From contig JAPVLO010001814.1 in the NCBI GenBank assembly GCA_027257055.1, positions 1 through 64,000 of the forward strand: 64,000 bases of DNA, read 5' to 3'. Positions 1 through 10,790 of this stretch are shown here, piece by piece. The first letter of the stretch is position 1. Every line of letters begins with the position of its first letter. Made by a program: the position numbers and the translations under genes. This stretch comes from Cephalopachus bancanus. Its lineage: Eukaryota > Chordata > Mammalia > Primates > Tarsiidae. The notes beneath the pieces are model-generated. The model ran no database searches. It saw only the letters and a list, made by a program, of their open reading frames with translations, and was not told the origin of the DNA.

Positions 1-600
1 AAATGGCACAGCCACTTTGAAAAGTAGTTTGAAAGTCTTTTTTTATATAAAGTTAAACATATACTTGCGATATGACCCAGCAATCTCACGCTTATGTATT
101 TATTTACCCAAGAAAAATTAAAACTTATATTCACACAAACCCTCTGTATGAGTCTCTAATAGGAGCTTTATTCATAATCTCAAAAGTCCAGAAACAACTC
201 ACATTTTTTTTTCAGCTAGTGAATGAATAAGCACATAGTGGAACATCTTACAATTGATTATTATTCAGTAATAAAAAAGGAGAGGAGAATTGATAGGCAC
301 AACATGGAAGAATTTAAAATGCATTATGCCAAGGGAAAAATGTCAGACTCAAAAGAGTATATACAAATTGTATAACTCCATTCACAGACCTTTTAGAAAT
401 GACAAATCTAAAAGTCTGGAGAATAAGTGGTTGCAGGATCTGAATATGGGGGAAGGAATTGGCTACAAAGGTGCAGCATGAGGAAATATTTTGAGCTAAT
501 GGAACTGTTTTGTGTCTTAATTGTGGTTGTGGTTACATGATTGCATGCATTTATCAAAACTTATAACTGTTCACCAAAAGAGTGAGTTTGGCTGTTTGTA
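1..600 (+). mobile_element. Old L1 (L1M type) 3' end, fragment
   Basis: The sequence reads like the 3' part of a mammalian L1: a diverged 'tatgacccagcaatc' segment followed by the usual 3'UTR text about small mobile groups of A-rich sequence. It closely parallels the copy at 33400-33830. The left end is cut by the window, and the right end fades near 600 without a clear poly-A tail. No open frame survives; the 63-aa frame at 290-481 is chance. Family by recall of L1M consensus only. Confidence 0.6.
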
Positions 601-1520
601 AATTTAAAATATATTTTTAAAAGATCAAAAGAAAGATATTTGAAATTTTTTCTCACATATTATTTTATACTTTGTACTTGCCATGCTTTTTCTTATTCTT
701 CTGTTTCTCATTTAATGGATTTGATTCCATTTTGTCTCTTTTGTTTCTTCTACTTGTTTAAATGTTTTACATTCCATTTCTACTTTTGTGCAGACAATCC
801 TGATTGCTTATCCAATATGCGTTCTCTCTTTCTTTCTCATTAGCAGAAACTTGCTATATTTTGTTTTGTATGGCAGTGGGCCCAATGTGAAATACCATAT
901 TATCCCAGCATCCCTGACAACCATGGCAGCCTAAGAAGACACGGCAATAAAGTGTGTGCAAAAGGTTGCTGAATAAGGCTTCTAGAAAGTCCTTAGTGAG
1001 GAATCCAAATCAGCTGGCATGTATATTTGACCCTTTGCTTTACTGCTCTTCCTGCCTGGAGCCCTTTTTAGGCTGGAAGAGGCCTCCCCATCTTGAGACT
1101 GTGAGGTGGTAAACACGAGAAGAGGCACTAGGACGATTGAACACAAAGAAAAATGAAAGCCTGGTGGTCCTTAAGGGTGCCAGAAGTCACCACATTAGCA
1201 TGAAGTTGCTTATTCTGCACTTATTAATTGCTTGAGAAAAACAAAATCTCTGCTTATTGACACTGTAAGTGCTGTTTTCTGTTAAATGCAGACAAAATTG
1301 CTATATTCCTAGATGATATAATTTCCTTAATGGTTTCATACTTTTTTTAAACTTGAATTTTTAATAATAATATTTGATTTAGCAAATCTAAACCTAAATC
1401 AATATCTCCGTCTTCCTCTAAATAATGCAGGAACTTCAGAATGCTTTAACTCCAATCTTGCTTTCTCATATTTTATCATATTGTTGACATAGTCCTGCCA
1501 TGTGTGATGTTAGTCATCAT
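601..1520. other. Intergenic, no recognised feature
   Basis: AT-rich sequence with a more GC-balanced patch near 890-1200. That patch could be a fossil DNA transposon or LTR, but I cannot assign it. No convincing exon, RNA gene or tandem repeat is visible. Confidence 0.4.
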
Positions 1521-1521
1521 G

Positions 1522-1527
1522 GTTGCT
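1522..1527 (+). repeat. 6-bp target duplication, left copy (GTTGCT)
   Basis: GTTGCT lies immediately before the LTR-type terminus TGTTGGGAGCC. The same six bases recur at 3595-3600 right after the CA terminus. Six base pairs is the duplication length typical of class II (ERV-K/IAP-like) integrases. Confidence 0.7.
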
Positions 1528-3594
1528 TGTTGGGAGCCGGCCTTGGAGGTCCAAGTTTGGCCAATCTTGGCCTTGGAGGTCCAAGATTGACAGGGTCCTA
1601 GTGGGCCGAAGCCCCCAGGCCGCAGGGCGAGTTCAGGAAGCTGAGGCCCTTCTGTCTTCCACCTTTGCTGTTGATACGACCGAAGAATTCTGTACAGTTG
1701 AGCATGAAAAATACAACATGTTTATGTGAAGTACTCACAGCTAACCTAGGAATGTCACTGTTCAGTTTTCCATTTCCCACCATGCCATTTGGCCTTTTCT
1801 AACATATGCAATGGTTAAACTCTGAAGCACGTTTAAAATGCTTTCTATCACTTGGTTATGAGTTACTAGATATTACTTGACTAAAAAATGATATAAGTAT
1901 ATTCATTTCCTATTTGATTTAGAATAATGCTGTTTAGTGTTTAGATGTAAGGTTTTTAGAAGCACGAATCCATAGTAAGTTCATTAGGAATTCATTATAA
2001 GTTCAGACACATACCTAGGAGTTGTGTAGGTGATTTATAACATTGTTTTTATGGATTTAGGGTACAGATTAATCATCAAAGTTTTTACTTAATTTAATAG
2101 TTAAGATTTTGAGTTGACATATATAGAATAGGTTTTCACTGAATTCATGATACATTAATTGGATACTTTTATGATAAATTAACTGGATACAGAAAGCAAG
2201 CTTGGGGCCTTGGAAACATCATTAAAAGCTTCTTTTGAGTTTTCTTTAGAAATATATACTGCACGATAAGATCCAGATAAGAAAAGGTAATTACGAGGCT
2301 TTGAAGATCATCAAAACCCCAGAGAAAACTCCTGATACGTGGAGAAATCTACACCTTGAAACTTTCTTGAGGCACTTCAATGACTGTAATTTAGGACTTC
2401 AGGCCAAAACTATCATTCTTGGCTTTAAGAATAGTTTTACAGTTTAAAATTTTTTGTGCTTTTAGGAATAGTGTTATAGTTTAAGATTATTTTGAAAAGA
2501 GTTGCAGGTAGTGCTATTCTAGGCATGATAATTAATACATGGATAAAACTATCCATATATTAAACGTAGTTGGCAAATGTATAATCATGCAAGTTTATAT
2601 AATTAATATACATACCTGAGGGTTGACACAAAATTATTAGACTTTGATTATGTTTAACAAGGTTTTTACTTTAAATCATTAATTAAATGTTAATGCTGTA
2701 GTTTGATGTTTTATAATTTCTTTGAAGATTGTTTTAGGTTCATAAGCTCAAGTTCTCATAATGATGAAGTTGGTGCTTTAAAGATAATAGTAATTGCTTA
2801 GGTGGTTATCTGAAGAAAAAGATGTTTTCCAAAAGATTGTCAAGCATAAAAGAAAACACATCAAACTACCCCCTAAACCACCATTAGCCTAAACTTAAAA
2901 GCTCATTAGCAATTATACAGCCATAATGATTTCAGTTGTGTTAGTTTTATCTCATTATGTTTAGGATATTTTGCATGTTAAAATCAGAGTAAAGATTAGT
3001 GTGTGTATTTTCACAGTAAGTCACTTTCATAGTTATATTTAGATGTTTGCCACTGTTTTTGGTCAAGCTAATAAGCTTCAAATTCCAACTATCACTAGGT
3101 ATGAATTGGTGATTTTAAGACTTTTTAATTAAAAAAGTGTATAACAGAAATAAAGCAAGCTTTGTAGGTTAAGTGATATGTTTAGCTTAAGTAAAACCCC
3201 TTTTAAACTTATCTTAAGACTTATTAACTGAAAATAGTGTTTTTGGCCTGTTTAACATCAGAATATAGCTTAAGAAGTTTTTCAAGAGATAATAGCTCAA
3301 TCAGATGTTCTCAGATAATAAATGAGAACTGTTTGCTTCAAACACCACAAGATGGTGATATCTTATATTTTTTTTAATCTCAATCAAGGTTATTAATTAA
3401 GTTACTGGTTGCACCTGTTGTAGAAATTTTCTTTGTCCTTTCCTTTATACGAATAATATAACAGCTCACCATGAACTGACAATAAACTGCATCTGTCCTG
3501 CAACAGAGTCAGGTGTCCAAAGTTTTTTCTTTCAATGCTGACACTGTTTCTACCTTTGGGATACCCTAGACCCAGCAGGAGCAGGACTCCCGCA
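1528..3594 (+). mobile_element. Long solo LTR of an endogenous retrovirus (class II-like)
   Basis: The element is about 2067 bp. It begins TGTTGGGAGCC and ends GACTCCCGCA, so the ends form a short TG...CA inverted repeat (TG-GGGAG-CC against TGCGGGAGTCC). GTTGCT flanks it on both sides. The start resembles IAP/ERV-K LTR starts. Near the right end a TATA-like stretch (about 3447) and an AATAAA (3481) fit U3-R-U5 order, with U5 ending at 3594. U3 is unusually long and AT-rich and contains local repeats: GGCCTTGGAGGTCCAAG twice at 1541-1587, and related segments near 2425 and 2463. No internal retroviral genes and no superantigen-like frame are present. Alternative: a non-autonomous LTR element with no coding partner nearby. 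Confidence 0.65.
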
Positions 3595-3600
3595 GTTGCT
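3595..3600 (+). repeat. 6-bp target duplication, right copy (GTTGCT)
   Basis: Exact match to 1522-1527, directly after the CA end of the LTR. Confidence 0.7.
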
Positions 3601-3744
3601 ATTACTGTAAGTGCTTTAGGTACACTTCTTCTCCATATCTGCCCACATGCTCACCAGCTTCACTCTCTTGGCTCCTTCTTGCATCCTACTCCATCTTTCT
3701 GGACTCAGCTTCCTTTTCCTTAATTTTTGCTTTAGTGTTTTTTT

Positions 3745-4030
3745 AAACTTTATTTTTTAAACTGACATATAATAATTGTACATATTCAGGGGATACATAG
3801 TCATATTTTGGTACATATAATGCACAGTGATCAGATTAGATTAGGGTAATCAGCAGATCCATGGTCTCAAATGTTTGTCATTTCTTTGTGTTGAAATTAT
3901 TCAATTTCCTCCTTCTAGCTATTCAAAACTATATATTATTGTTAACACCAGTCATCCTACAGTGCTATAGAAACTAGAACTTATTCCTATTTAGCTGTGA
4001 TTTTGTATCCTTTTCATTAAAGGTCTGTGA
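3745..4030 (-). mobile_element. Old L1 3'UTR fragment (L1MA/L1PB type)
   Basis: Read on the minus strand this matches the familiar L1 3' end text (TTGTACATATTCAGGGG..., GATCAGATTAG..., CATCCTACAGTGCTATAGAA). It starts with a T-rich tract at 3740-3765, as expected for a minus-strand insertion. It is 5'-truncated within the 3'UTR and no coding sequence remains. The 170 bases to the right (4031-4203) show nothing identifiable. Confidence 0.75.
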
Positions 4031-4205
4031 GCAGTTACCTTTCTTTGTTTAGTAGTCTTTGTTTCTCTGAAAATGTAATTTGCCTCAATTTGAATGATAG
4101 CTGAGCTTAATTATTGCTTTTGTGATACCACTATCAATCTCATTGTCATTGTTTTTCAAGTGTGTGTCTTTTTACTCTTTGTCTCCTTTTCTTTGGTGTT
4201 CTGTA

Positions 4206-4725
4206 CAGTAGTCCACCCTTATTCACAGTTTCACTTTCCACTTTTAGTTACTGTCAGCTGCTGTCCAAAAATATTACACGGAGAATTCCAGAAATAAACA
4301 ATTCATAAGTTTTACATTGTGTGCTTTTCTGAGTAGCATAATATGAATCTCATGCCTGCCCATGCTGAGACTCATCCCATTTTCCAGCTCTTTGCCCTTG
4401 GGTATGCACTATCCCCTGCCCATGAGGTACTTAGTAACCATCTTGGTTATTAGACCAATTATTGTGGTGTCACAGTGCTTTTGTTCAAGGAACCGTTATT
4501 TTACTCAATAATGGCCCCAAAACACAAGAGTGGTGGTGCTGACATATTATTATAATAGTTATAATTTAATATTAATTATTGTTGTCAGTATCAGTGTCTA
4601 ATCTCTAAGTTAAACTTTGTTGTAGGTATGTGTGTATAGGAAAAAACATAGCATTTATAGGGTTGGGTACTCTGGTTTCAGGTCTCCACTGGAGTGTATC
4701 CCTTGAAAATAAGGAGGTACTATTG
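4206..4725 (+). mobile_element. DNA transposon fossil, TcMar-Tigger type
   Basis: About 520 bp bounded by TA dinucleotides (4204-4205 and 4726-4727). The left end CAGTAGTCCACCCTTATTC and the right end (...AATAAGGAGGTACTATTG) are imperfect inverted repeats typical of Tigger elements. The interior matches the general text of Tigger1-like non-autonomous copies (TATAGGGTTGGGTACT near the right end). There is no transposase reading frame. The family name rests on TIR recognition. Confidence 0.6.
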
Positions 4726-4727
4726 TA

Positions 4728-5169
4728 CTTTCACTGTGATGTTTCTGGATGTTGGTATCTTTTTATGTACACATACTGAAACTTATGCTTCCTAGATTGT
4801 AGGATTAATATGTTTTATCAGTTTTTGACACATTCCAACTATTATCTCTTAGATAGTTTCTATACTCCATTATTTTATTCTTGAATTCCCATTAATTGCT
4901 AGTTGGTTAGATTTTTTCATCATCGTCTCTATGATTTTTAATTCTATCTTTTATTTTTCTGTGTTGTAGTCTATGCAATTTTTTGAAATTTAGCTTCCCA
5001 TTCACTGCTTTTCCTTTTACAGGGTCTAATCTGCTGCTTAATTTAATCATTGAAATTTTCATCCTTTATCCTTTTCCAAGACATGCATTTAAAGTTATTA
5101 AGTTCATTTTTTTTTTATAAACTTCACTTTGAGTGCTACTTTAACTGCATCCTTCCAGTTTTAATGTCT
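4728..5169. other. AT-rich spacer, possibly very old LINE
   Basis: About 440 bases of T-rich sequence resembling an ancient reversed LINE, too diverged to classify. No exon or RNA gene seen. Confidence 0.35.
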
Positions 5170-5650
5170 CATTTTATTTGAATCAGCAAAAATATTTAAA
5201 AACCTAGACAAGATGGAAAGTCTCTAAAAATATGTAATTTGCCAAAACTCACTCTAGAATTTAAAAAAGATCTAAATAGTCACATAACCATTAAAAAATT
5301 GAATTGGTAGATAAAACTTTTCCAAAAAGAAGAAAATCTTCCAGTCTATTTTAAATATAAAAACTGTGAATCAATATAAAAGAAAGTGCCAATTGTATGT
5401 CATATAGACAAGAGTAAAAGAAAGAACCCTCTCACACTTATTTATAGGGCCTGTTTAACCTTACCATCAAAACTTTATTGTAATAGTAAGAGAAAGAAAA
5501 ATCATGAGGCAATCTCTTTAATGAACTTAGAAAAATTCTAAACAAAATTTTGACACAAATATATGCAGTAATATCTAAATAATAAAAACATAATTAAGTC
5601 AGGTTTATTTCAGAATTACAAGGTTAATTTGACATTTAAAAATTCTTTAA
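5170..5650 (+). mobile_element. Old L1M ORF2 fragment, left half (host of nested insertions)
   Basis: Degenerate ORF2 text of an L1M in plus orientation, ending TTTAAAAATTCTTTAA. The same element resumes at 12146 (AATGCAATTCATGTTCTTAAGAG...), where the text continues in correct L1 order. It was therefore split by the insertions between 5651 and 12145. No open frame remains. Confidence 0.6.
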
Positions 5651-5743
5651 TTTTTTTATTTTAAAGATGGTTACAATTCAGAGTTAGGTATACAAAAGTT
5701 CATTGTGCATTTAAAGTTTTGGCCTCACGTTTGTCCCCTGGTT
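5651..5743 (-). mobile_element. Short 5'-truncated L1 3' end stub
   Basis: A T-rich start followed by GGTTACAATTCAGAGTTAGG matches the minus-strand L1 3'UTR seen again at 40107-40200. It sits inside the L1M fragment and is itself the landing site of L1 A. The flanks AAATTCTTTAA and AAATTTCTTAA, now separated by L1 A, look like a diverged target duplication. Confidence 0.5.
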
Positions 5744-5758
5744 TGAGTAAAATTTCTT
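5744..5758 (+). repeat. 15-bp target duplication of L1 A, left
   Basis: TGAGTAAAATTTCTT is identical to 12131-12145 and flanks L1 A exactly. Confidence 0.9.
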
Positions 5759-5984
5759 TTTTCTAATTTAATTTAATCAATATTTTTTATTATGATGTTG
5801 TGGGGTACAGTTAAGGGTTAGTATTATACAAATATATTTCTTTTAGGCACCCTGTTGATAAGAGGTGTTTCCTAATCCCCAGACAAATATTTGCTACCGT
5901 TAATCCCATCTCCCTCACTCCCCCATAGTTTCCCAGTACCGTCAGTCATTTTCTTATAGTATTACATTGGATGTTCAAGGTCCA

Positions 5985-8900
5985 TTATATGAGTTAGAAC
6001 ATGTGATACTTGAATCTTTGTTTCCCTGAGAGGTCACTCAGTATTATAGACTCTAGCTCCATCCAGGTTGCTGAGAAATTTATGATTTTGTTCTTATTTA
6101 TGGCTGCATAGTATTCCATCGTGTACATGTACCACATTTTTTAAATCCAGTCTTCTTTTGATGGGCAGCATGATTGCTTCCAGGTTCTTGCTATTATGAG
6201 CAATGCTGCAATAAACATATGTGTGCAGGTATCTTCTTTATAGAGTTATTTGAGTTCTCCAGGATATATTCCCAGGAGGGGGATTGCCGGGTCATATGGG
6301 AGGTTGATATTTAGAACCTTTAGGAATCACCACACTGCTTTCCACAGAGGTTGCACTAGTTTACACTCCCACCAACAGTATAGAAGTGTTCCCTTTTTGC
6401 CACACACTCTCCAGCAGCTGTTATTTTTTGAGTTGTTGATAATTGCCATTCTGACTGCAGTTAGGTGTCATCTCAGTGTGGTTTTGATTTGCATCTCCCT
6501 GATGATTAGTGAGGTTGAACATTTCTTCATATGTCTGTTGGCTGCTCAGATGTCTTCCTTTGTGAAGTGTCTGTTCAAATCTTTTGCCCATTTTATAGTA
6601 GGGTTGTTTGTTTTTTTCTTTTCAGCACATTTGAGTTCCTTGTAGAACACAGACGTTAAGCCTTTGTCAGATCTGGTGTTGGAAAATAACTTTTCCCAGT
6701 CTGTACACTGTCTCCCTGCTCTCTTGATGGTTTCTTTGGCTTTGCAGAACCTGGTCAGTTTAATAAGGTCCCATTTGTCTAGGAATTGGATGCCAGTTCC
6801 AATTTCCATGAAGGTATATCTTTCATTTACTAAGGTTCTTATGGTTTGAAGTTTTACATTTAGGTCTCTGATCCATTTGGAGTTAACCTTTGTGCATGGG
6901 GACAGAAGGGGGTCCTGTTTCAATCTTCTGCATGTGGTCAGCCAGTTTTCCCAGCACCATTTACTGAATAGGTTCTCCTGTCCCCAGTGGTAGGTGGTGG
7001 AGGCTTTGCCGAAGATGAGTTGGTTGAGAAATTGAGGTTTTGTTTTTGGAATCTCAATTCTATTCCATTGATCTATATGTCTGGTCCTATACCAATACGA
7101 AACTGTTTTGATGATTGTAGCTTTATAGTAAAGTTTGAAGTCTGGTAATGTGATACCACCTGCTTTGTTTTTTTCCTGAGGATTGTTCTGGCTATTCTTG
7201 GATGTTTGTGTTTCCATATGAATTCCTGTGCTGTTTTTTTCTAAGTCTGAGAAGAATGTTGCTGGTAATTTGATGGGTATTGCATTGAATTTGTAGATTG
7301 CCTTAGGTAAGATGGACATCTTCACAATGTTGATTCTTCCAATCCATGAGCATCGGATATTTTTCCACTTGTTTGTGTAATCTTTGATTTCTTTGAGCAG
7401 TGTTTTGTAGTTTTTATTGTAAAGGTCTTTCACGTCTCTGGTTAGGAAGATGCCAAGGTATTTCATTTTTTTTGTGGCAATTGTGAATGGGATTGTGGTT
7501 TTTATTTGGGTTTCTGTTTGTTTATTATTGGTGTAAAGAAATGCGATTGTCTTTTGCACATTAATTTTGTATCCTGAGACTTTGTCATTGACCTTTATCA
7601 GTTTAAGGAGATTTTTGACAGATTGTCTTGGGTTTTCCAGGTACACAATCAAATCACCTGCAAAGAGAGATAGATTGACTTCCTCTTTTCCTATTTGGAT
7701 ACCCCTAATTGCCTTCTCTTCTCTGATTGCTCTAGCCAGGACTTCCAATACTATGTTGAACAGGAGGGGTGAGAGTGGGCATCCCTGTCTTGTTCCAGTT
7801 TTCAGGGGAAATGGTTCCAATTTTTGTCCATTTAGGAGTATGTTGGCTGTGGGTTTCTCATAGATGGCTTTTACCATTTTGAGCTATGTTTCTCATATGC
7901 CTAGATGTTCGAGGGTTTTTATCAAGAAGGGGTGCTGGATTTTATCAAAAGCTTTTTCCGCATCTCATGATAGAATCATGTGGAGTTTTTTTCACATCTG
8001 TTGATGTATTTAATTACATTTATGGTTTTACGAATGTTGAACCAGACTTACATCCCCTGAATGAAGCCTACTTGGTCAGGATGAATGATTTTTGACATGT
8101 ATTATTGAATCCAGTTTGCTAGGATCTTGTTGAGAATTTTAGCATCTATATTCATCAAAGATGTTGGCCTGTAGTTCTCTTTCTTTGTTGGATCGTTACC
8201 CGGCTTGTGCATCAATGTGATGTTGGCTTCGTAAAATGATTTGGGGAGAGTTCCATCTTTATCAATCGCCTGGAATACCTTCAGTGGGACTGGTATCAGC
8301 TCCTCCTTAAATGTCTTGTAGAATTCTGCTGGAAAGCCATCTTTACCAGGGCTTTTTTTGTAGGTAGATTTCTTATTACGCAGTAGATATCCTTGATTGT
8401 TATTGGTCTATTTAGAATCTCAATTTCTTCTTGTTCCAACCTAGGTAGGTTGTGTGATGTCAGAAAGTCCTCCATTTCCTTAAGGTTTTCAAGTTTGTTT
8501 CCATACAAGTGTACGTAGTAGTCTCTAATGATTTTTGTATTTCTTCAGGGTCAGATGTGACTTCATCTTTTGTGTTTCTCATTGTGCTGCTTTGGTTTTT
8601 TTCTTTCTTTTTCTTGATCAGTCTAGCTAGGGGACCATCAATCTTGTTTATCCTTTCAAAGAACAAGCTTTTTGTTTCATTGATTTTTTGTATTATCTTT
8701 TTGTCTTCTATGTCCCGGATTTAGGCTTTTATTTTGGTGATCTGGATTCTTCTGCTGAAATTAAGGTTTTTGTGGTCTCGCTTTTCCAGCTTCCTTAGGT
8801 GGCTTGTTAGGCTGTTGATTTGTGTTCTTTCCAATTTCTTGATGTGTGATTGTAGGGATATAAATCCCCCTCTTACTACAGCTTTTAAGGCGTCCCTGAG

Positions 8901-9754
8901 AATTTGGTAAGCTGTTTCTTCTTTTTATTTGTTTCCAGGTGTCTTTTGATCTCATTTTGATTTCATCATTGACCCAGGAGATGTTTAGCATCATGCTGTT
9001 TAGTGACCATGTCTTTGTGGGTTTAGGGGGGATCTTGTTGGTGTTAATGTTTATTTTTATTCCACTGTGGTCCGAGAAGGTGCATGGTAAAATTTTGGTC
9101 CTTTTAAATTTGCTTATGCTGGATTTATGGCCAATTATGTGGTCGATTTTAACATATGTTCCATGCAGTGATGAGTAGAATGTGTATTCTGTGGTCTCTG
9201 AATGGATTATTCTGTAGGTTTCAATTAAGTCCATTTGGTCCAGAGTCACATTGAGGTTCCAGATCTCCTTGCTGATTTTTGTCCTGATGATCTGTCTAGG
9301 GTTGTGAGTGGGGTATTAAAGTCCCCAGTTATGATGGTGTTAGATTCAATATCTTTCTTTAGTTTTCCTAGAAGTTGCTTTATGAAAGTTGGCCACCTAT
9401 GTTGGGTGCATATATGTTTAGGATAGATATTTCTTGTTGCTGTGGTGAACCTTTTATCATTATGAAGTGGCCCTCTGTATCTTTTTAAATTTTTGATAGC
9501 TTAAATGATATTTTGTCTGAAATTAGGATCGTGATTCCTCCTTTCTGTTGTATTCCATTCGCCTGAAAATTTGTTTCCCATCCTCTTACTTTGAGTCTGT
9601 GTATGTCCTTTCTAGTGAGATGGGTCTCTTGAAGGCAGTATGTTGTTCCCTGGTGATATTTTATCTATTTTACCATTCTATGTCTTTTCAGTGGTGTGTT
9701 TAGGCCATTCACATTCAGGCTAATTATTGAAATGTGAGAATTCCTCCCTATCAT
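5985..9754 (-). pseudogene. L1 A ORF2 (endonuclease-reverse transcriptase), broken
   Basis: Aligned codon for codon with L1 D, ORF2 starts at ATG 9754 and ends at TAA 5985-5987. The frame is broken into pieces, the longest being 6546-7877 (443 aa). That piece carries the RT palm, but its catalytic box reads FAGD instead of FADD, a loss of a metal-binding aspartate. The endonuclease part survives as a separate piece around 8761-9249 (DHSG motif visible). The C-terminal cysteine region lies at about 6380-6440. Confidence 0.88.
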
Positions 9755-9829
9755 AGAGTTCTTATAGAATTGTTGCTATTCCACTTTTTTTTGTCTTTCT
9801 TTTGGTTTTGGGGTTGGTTCATGTATATT

Positions 9830-10790
9830 TTATTCTTTTCCCTGTACTCTTGTGAACAGCGTTGTTCTTTTTTCCTTTTCTTCTGTTTAGTACTTTCTTA
9901 AGTGTTTCATGTAGAGGTGGTTTGGTGGCAGCATAAGTTCTTAGGGTTTGGATATCTGGGAAAGATTTTAATTCTCCCTCACTGATGAAGACCAGCTTGG
10001 CCAGGTAGGTTATTGTTGGTTGAAATTGTTTATCTTTTAGGACTTTGAAGATAGGACTCCAAATTCTCCTAGCTTGCAGGGTTTCTGTAGATAAATCTGC
10101 TGTTATTCTGATTGGTCTACCATGGTAGGTGATCTGGCCTTTTTCTCTTGCTGCCTTTAGGACTTTTAATTTTATGCTTACTTTGTTTAGGTCAATTATT
10201 ATGTGTCTAAGTGTTGGTATTCTCATTTGTTGTCTTGCAGGGGTTCTCTGAATCTCTTGTGTTTGAATTTTTTCATCACTGATTAGATAAGGGACATTTT
10301 CTTGAATGTTCTCATGGAAAGTTTGTTCCAGTGTGGTCTCTGTCTCTCTTTTTGCCTCAGGAATGCCAATTACTCCTAGGTTTGGTCTCTTGAAGTAATC
10401 CCTCATCTCTTGAAGGTTTTGCTCTGCCTTTTTGAGCTTATTTTCTGTGTTTTTAAGAGTTTGGGTTAGGTGTATATTTGGTCCTCAAGCTCTGAGATTC
10501 TGTATTCTGCTTGGGTAATTCTGCTTTCCATGTTTATCAGTTTGTTATTTATTTCATTCACAGTATTCTTTATTACTGTTATCTCAGTTATCAGCTCCTT
10601 CCTAGTTTCTTCTTGTGTCTCCCCAATTCTTTTTTCATCTCTCTATTAATGTCTTGATATCTAGGTTTGTAGTTTGAGACCCTTCATTATGGGGGCTCTT
10701 CATTGTTTGCATTCTGAAGTCAGTTTTCTCAGTGTCTGCCCTCCCAGGGGTCTGGGAGAGATCCATGCTCTTCTTTTGGTTTTACTTCAT
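9830..10790 (-). pseudogene. L1 A ORF1 (RNA-binding chaperone), broken
   Basis: By alignment to L1 D ORF1 the start is the ATG at 10788-10790, but codon 3 is TAA (10782-10784), so translation would stop at once. The largest downstream piece (9819-10406, 195 aa) keeps the RRM start FKRPNLGVIGIPEA and the C-terminal domain (ADLSTETLQARR..., FISEGELKSFPD). Confidence 0.88.

Noticed and set aside
1523..1729. Possible LTR-encoded protein (like MMTV superantigen)
   Set aside because: Only 68 aa, low complexity and starting outside the LTR boundary; no long frame elsewhere in the LTR.
6250..6645. 131-aa plus-strand frame, also seen at 18907-19302 (minus)
   Set aside because: Antisense shadow of the L1 ORF2 C-terminus, conserved only because ORF2 is.
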